DNA from: Acetobacteraceae bacterium
GTDB lineage: Bacteria; Pseudomonadota; Alphaproteobacteria; Acetobacterales; Acetobacteraceae
Assembly (NCBI GenBank): GCA_030039695.1
Contig: JASHVB010000614.1
Location: forward strand, 1-7,984
Length of the DNA stretch: 7,984 bases
Reading direction: 5' to 3'
Shown: one piece after another, positions 5,948-7,984 of the stretch
Numbering within the stretch: the first letter of the stretch is position 1
Layout of the letters: each line of letters starts with the position of its first letter
Notes under the pieces: model-generated
Told to the model about the DNA's origin: nothing
Database searches by the model: none
Seen by the model: the letters and a program-made list of their open reading frames with translations, nothing else
Translations under genes and position numbers: made by a program

Positions 5948-6985
5948 CTACGCCCGTTGCTTGGCCAGGCGTTCGCCCAGCAGACCATGGGGGCGGAAGA
6001 TCAGCACCATGATCAGCAAGGTGAACGCGATCACGTCGCGCAACTGGTACGGTGCAGTGATGCCGATGCCGTCAAAGAACAGCGCCGGGCCGACGGATTC
6101 CACGATCCCGAGAAAGAACCCGCCGATCATCGCACCGGGTACGTTGCCAATACCGCCAAGCACTGCGGCGCCGAACGCTTTGATGCCCGGCGTGAACCCC
6201 ATGTAGAAATAGACCTGCTTGAACACGAACGCGTAGAACACGCCGGCAATCCCAGCCATTGCCCCGCCGAGTGCAAAGGTGAACACCACCACCCGGTTCA
6301 CGTCGATGCCCATCAATGCGGCGGTATCGGTATCCTCGGAAACCGCCCGCATTGCCGTGCCCATGCGCGTGTGGTGGACGATCGCATACAGCACGGCCAT
6401 CGAGACGACGGCACACACCACCACCAGCACGTCGATCTTCGGAATTGGGTAGCCGTGAATGACGAAATCCGCGGGTTTCCAGTGCAGGTCCGGATAGGCC
6501 TTGATACTGCTGCCGAACATGCCCCGGAACGTCTGCTCCAGGAAGAACGACACCCCGATGGCGCAAATCAGCGGCGCGAGACCGCGTACGTGACGGAAGG
6601 ACCGATAAGCCAGCCGTTCCGTCAGTACCGCGATGGTGGTGGAGACCGCGACCGACACCAGCAGCGTCAGCAGAATCGCCAGGAACGGATTGGATGCCAG
6701 CAGGCCCGTGCGGTCGGTTGCGGAAGCGACGAAGAAGCCGGCGAACGCACCGGTCATCATGATGTCGCCATGCGCGAAGTTGATCAGGCGCAGCACGCCG
6801 TACACCATGGTGTAGCCCAGCGCGACCTGGGCGTAGATGCTGCCCAGCGTCACGCCGAATACCAAAAAGTCCAGCCATTCGGTGATGCCGTAGCGCGAGC
6901 GGATCAGCGTGCCGACGGTGCCGCCAATCACCACTGCCAGCACGGTCATGCGCATCGCCCACAGCGCGATGTCCACGAAGTTCAT
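5948..6985 (-). CDS. livH: Liv-type ABC transporter permease LivH
   Basis: This 345-residue inner-membrane permease is the partner of LivM. The family core begins FLVFGVTLGSIYAQVALGYT (40-59), followed by the hallmark LRLINFAHGDIMMTGAF (65-81). The ATPase-coupling loop is GTAMRAVSEDTDTAALMGID (209-228), and ALGGAMAGIAG (238-248) and GGIGNVPGAMIGG (277-289) follow. It ends RPHGLLGE (331-338). About 38 residues with one extra hydrophobic segment (near 13-28) precede the usual start of the core, whereas many LivH proteins are about 290-310 residues. I chose ATG 6985 because the protein becomes permease-like there. The frame stays open upstream to about 7069, but that part runs through the intergenic repeat and reads as proline- and glycine-rich sequence. 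A purine-rich GGGAGAGGGG lies about 16 bases before the ATG, further than ideal, and is part of the inverted repeat. The stop is TAG 5948-5950. Confidence 0.93.
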   Translation of the reverse strand: MNFVDIALWAMRMTVLAVVIGGTVGTLIRSRYGITEWLDFLVFGVTLGSIYAQVALGYTMVYGVLRLINFAHGDIMMTGAFAGFFVASATDRTGLLASNPFLAILLTLLVSVAVSTTIAVLTERLAYRSFRHVRGLAPLICAIGVSFFLEQTFRGMFGSSIKAYPDLHWKPADFVIHGYPIPKIDVLVVVCAVVSMAVLYAIVHHTRMGTAMRAVSEDTDTAALMGIDVNRVVVFTFALGGAMAGIAGVFYAFVFKQVYFYMGFTPGIKAFGAAVLGGIGNVPGAMIGGFFLGIVESVGPALFFDGIGITAPYQLRDVIAFTLLIMVLIFRPHGLLGERLAKQRA

Positions 6986-7003
6986 GCGAGCGAGGCCACC
7001 GCC

Positions 7004-7141
7004 CCTCTCCCGCAATCCAGGAGAGGTGGAGACGCCAAGCGTCGAGGGTGGGGGTGGCACGGAATGCACGTTATGTTCCTACCGACCCGATCGCCCTCGA
7101 CGGCTTGCGACGTCCCGACCTCTCCTGCGCTGGGGGAGAGG
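7004..7141. repeat. Large imperfect inverted repeat inside the transporter operon
   Basis: The left arm 7004-7048 and right arm 7094-7141 are reverse complements over about 45-48 bases with a few mismatches and a three-base length difference. The best blocks are AGGAGAGGT near the middle and GTCGAGGG at the inner end. Each arm is also a small hairpin by itself, CCTCTCC pairing with GGAGAGG. The 45-base centre (7049-7093) is unpaired. It fills most of the 167-base gap between the binding-protein stop and the LivH start. CCTCTCC...GGAGAGG palindromes are a common dispersed repeat type in GC-rich proteobacteria. In the transcript it would form a strong stem after the binding-protein message and directly before the permease message. 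Confidence 0.85.
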
Positions 7142-7152
7142 CTGGTTCTGGC

Positions 7153-7984
7153 TCACGGATAAATCCGCTTCGGGTTCACGCCGATCTTGAACGTCGAGGG
7201 ATCGGCGTTGGTGTATTCGTACACGGCCGGCTTGAACTGCGCGCATTCGCCGTGTTGATCGCAGCCGATCGGCCCGCCGACCCCTTCGAACTTCGTGGCG
7301 AACACCGCGTCGCGCAGCGCCTTGCGGCCGATATACATGGTGCCGTCCTTCTCCACGACAGCCACCTTCTTGATCGCCATCACGGCCATCGTCGCCGCAT
7401 CATAGGCATTGGCATGGTAGCCGGAGATGGGTGCCTCGCCGAACATCTGCTTGTACTCGTCCACCATCTTGGGATAGCCCTTGCCCATCGAGTCCGGCGA
7501 CACGTCCGGATAGGTGATGCGGAATCCGACGATCTGCTGGCCTACCGCCTGGATCATTTCCGGCGCCATCTGCGCGCCGCCGCCGATCAGCGGCGTCGTC
7601 CCCAACCCTGGAATGGTCGGCGCCTGGCGCACGATCTGGGCAGCCGCCGCCACGAAAATGGGCAGATAGATCGCGTCGGGCCTCTCCGTCGCGATGCGTG
7701 TCAGCACTGGATGCATGTCCACATCGGTCGGGGCAACGGCTTCGGTGGACAGCACCTTGCCCCCCAACGCCTCGAAATTCCTCGCCATCACTGCCGCGAG
7801 TTGCTGCGCGTACGGGCTGCCGTCGTGGATTGCCACCACCTTGCGCACACCCAACCGCTCGTACAGCCAGTTCGCATCGGCCTTGCCCTGCTCGCTGTCG
7901 CTGAAGACGGTGCGAACGAAACCGTCATACTCGGGCTTGCGCTCGGATGCGGTCAGCGCCGGCGCGGTGCAGGCGGTGCCGATA
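7153..7984 (-). CDS. Periplasmic substrate-binding protein of a Liv-type ABC transporter (partial, 5' end outside window)
   Basis: This is a LivK/LivJ-like (Peripla_BP_6 type) binding protein that captures the ligand in the periplasm and delivers it to the LivH-LivM channel. 276 C-terminal residues are visible, open to the right edge. Family members are about 370-410 residues, so roughly 100-130 residues, including the signal peptide, lie beyond 7984. The real frame continues through the TTG at 7854; that codon is an internal Leu in YERLGVRKV, not a start. Seen (numbering from the first visible residue): FVRTVFSDSEQGKADANWL (22-40), VVAIHDGSPYAQ (49-60), RPDAIYLP (101-108), PLIGGG (131-136), the ligand-domain GYHANAYDAA (188-197) and GPIGCDQHGEC (237-247). 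The two cysteines six residues apart could form a disulfide. The protein ends IYP at TGA 7153-7155. It is the first visible gene of the operon, separated from livH by a repeat-filled spacer. Its ligand is unknown; branched-chain amino acids are only the default label. Confidence 0.93.
   Translation of the reverse strand, partial: IGTACTAPALTASERKPEYDGFVRTVFSDSEQGKADANWLYERLGVRKVVAIHDGSPYAQQLAAVMARNFEALGGKVLSTEAVAPTDVDMHPVLTRIATERPDAIYLPIFVAAAAQIVRQAPTIPGLGTTPLIGGGAQMAPEMIQAVGQQIVGFRITYPDVSPDSMGKGYPKMVDEYKQMFGEAPISGYHANAYDAATMAVMAIKKVAVVEKDGTMYIGRKALRDAVFATKFEGVGGPIGCDQHGECAQFKPAVYEYTNADPSTFKIGVNPKRIYP

Noticed and set aside
6986..7069. LivH start at the upstream in-frame codon at 7069
   Set aside because: The added 28 residues come from the inverted repeat and read as Pro/Gly-rich sequence. 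Permease-like sequence starts at ATG 6985.
4283..7162. Very long plus-strand open frame of over 950 codons opposite livM and livH
   Set aside because: The product is dominated by His, Gln, Arg and Asp with no domain. The minus strand encodes clear permeases, so this is a mirror artefact of GC-rich third positions.
7852..7854. TTG at 7854 as start of the binding protein
   Set aside because: The frame continues upstream to the window edge with family-like sequence, so this TTG is an internal leucine.

Overview
The window looks like a chromosomal segment of a GC-rich proteobacterium. An alphaproteobacterium, possibly of the Acetobacteraceae, fits best. This rests on strongly GC-biased third codon positions, a five-gene HAAT-type (Liv) transporter with long permease forms, and a TCATTGCGAG-type palindromic repeat that I know from alphaproteobacterial genomes. 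The taxonomic guess is from memory and was not computed.

Positions 1-838 form a ragged, gene-poor stretch. At its left edge is a possible C-terminal tail of an unidentified gene. At 192-364 lies a short plus-strand fragment that reads like the first subdomain of a ricin-B/beta-trefoil lectin, broken by a one-base frameshift in a run of six G. Antisense and downstream of it, about 365-680 on the minus strand, is a coding-like stretch I could not identify. At 839-976 there is a 45-codon gene with a good Shine-Dalgarno and an apparent signal peptide, predicting a tiny acidic and aromatic secreted peptide.

Positions 1162-2478 (+) encode a complete flavin-dependent monooxygenase of the NtaA/SnaA/DszA branch of the bacterial luciferase-like superfamily. 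It converges on the transporter operon. The 197-base intergenic gap holds a near-perfect 32-bp inverted repeat.

Positions 2676-7984 (-) are one operon, read right to left: periplasmic binding protein (5' end outside the window), LivH-type permease, a very long LivM-type permease, LivG-type ATPase, LivF-type ATPase. The last four genes are tightly packed with gaps of 27, 5 and 3 bases. The binding protein is set apart by a 167-base spacer filled by a large imperfect inverted repeat. Together they would form an ABC importer: the binding protein captures an amino acid, amide or similar small ligand in the periplasm, the two permeases form the channel, and the two ATPases drive it. Nothing here fixes the substrate. 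The convergent monooxygenase raises, but does not prove, the idea of linked uptake and oxidation of a nitrogen- or sulfur-containing compound.

No rRNA, tRNA, CRISPR array, insertion sequence or replication origin was seen.
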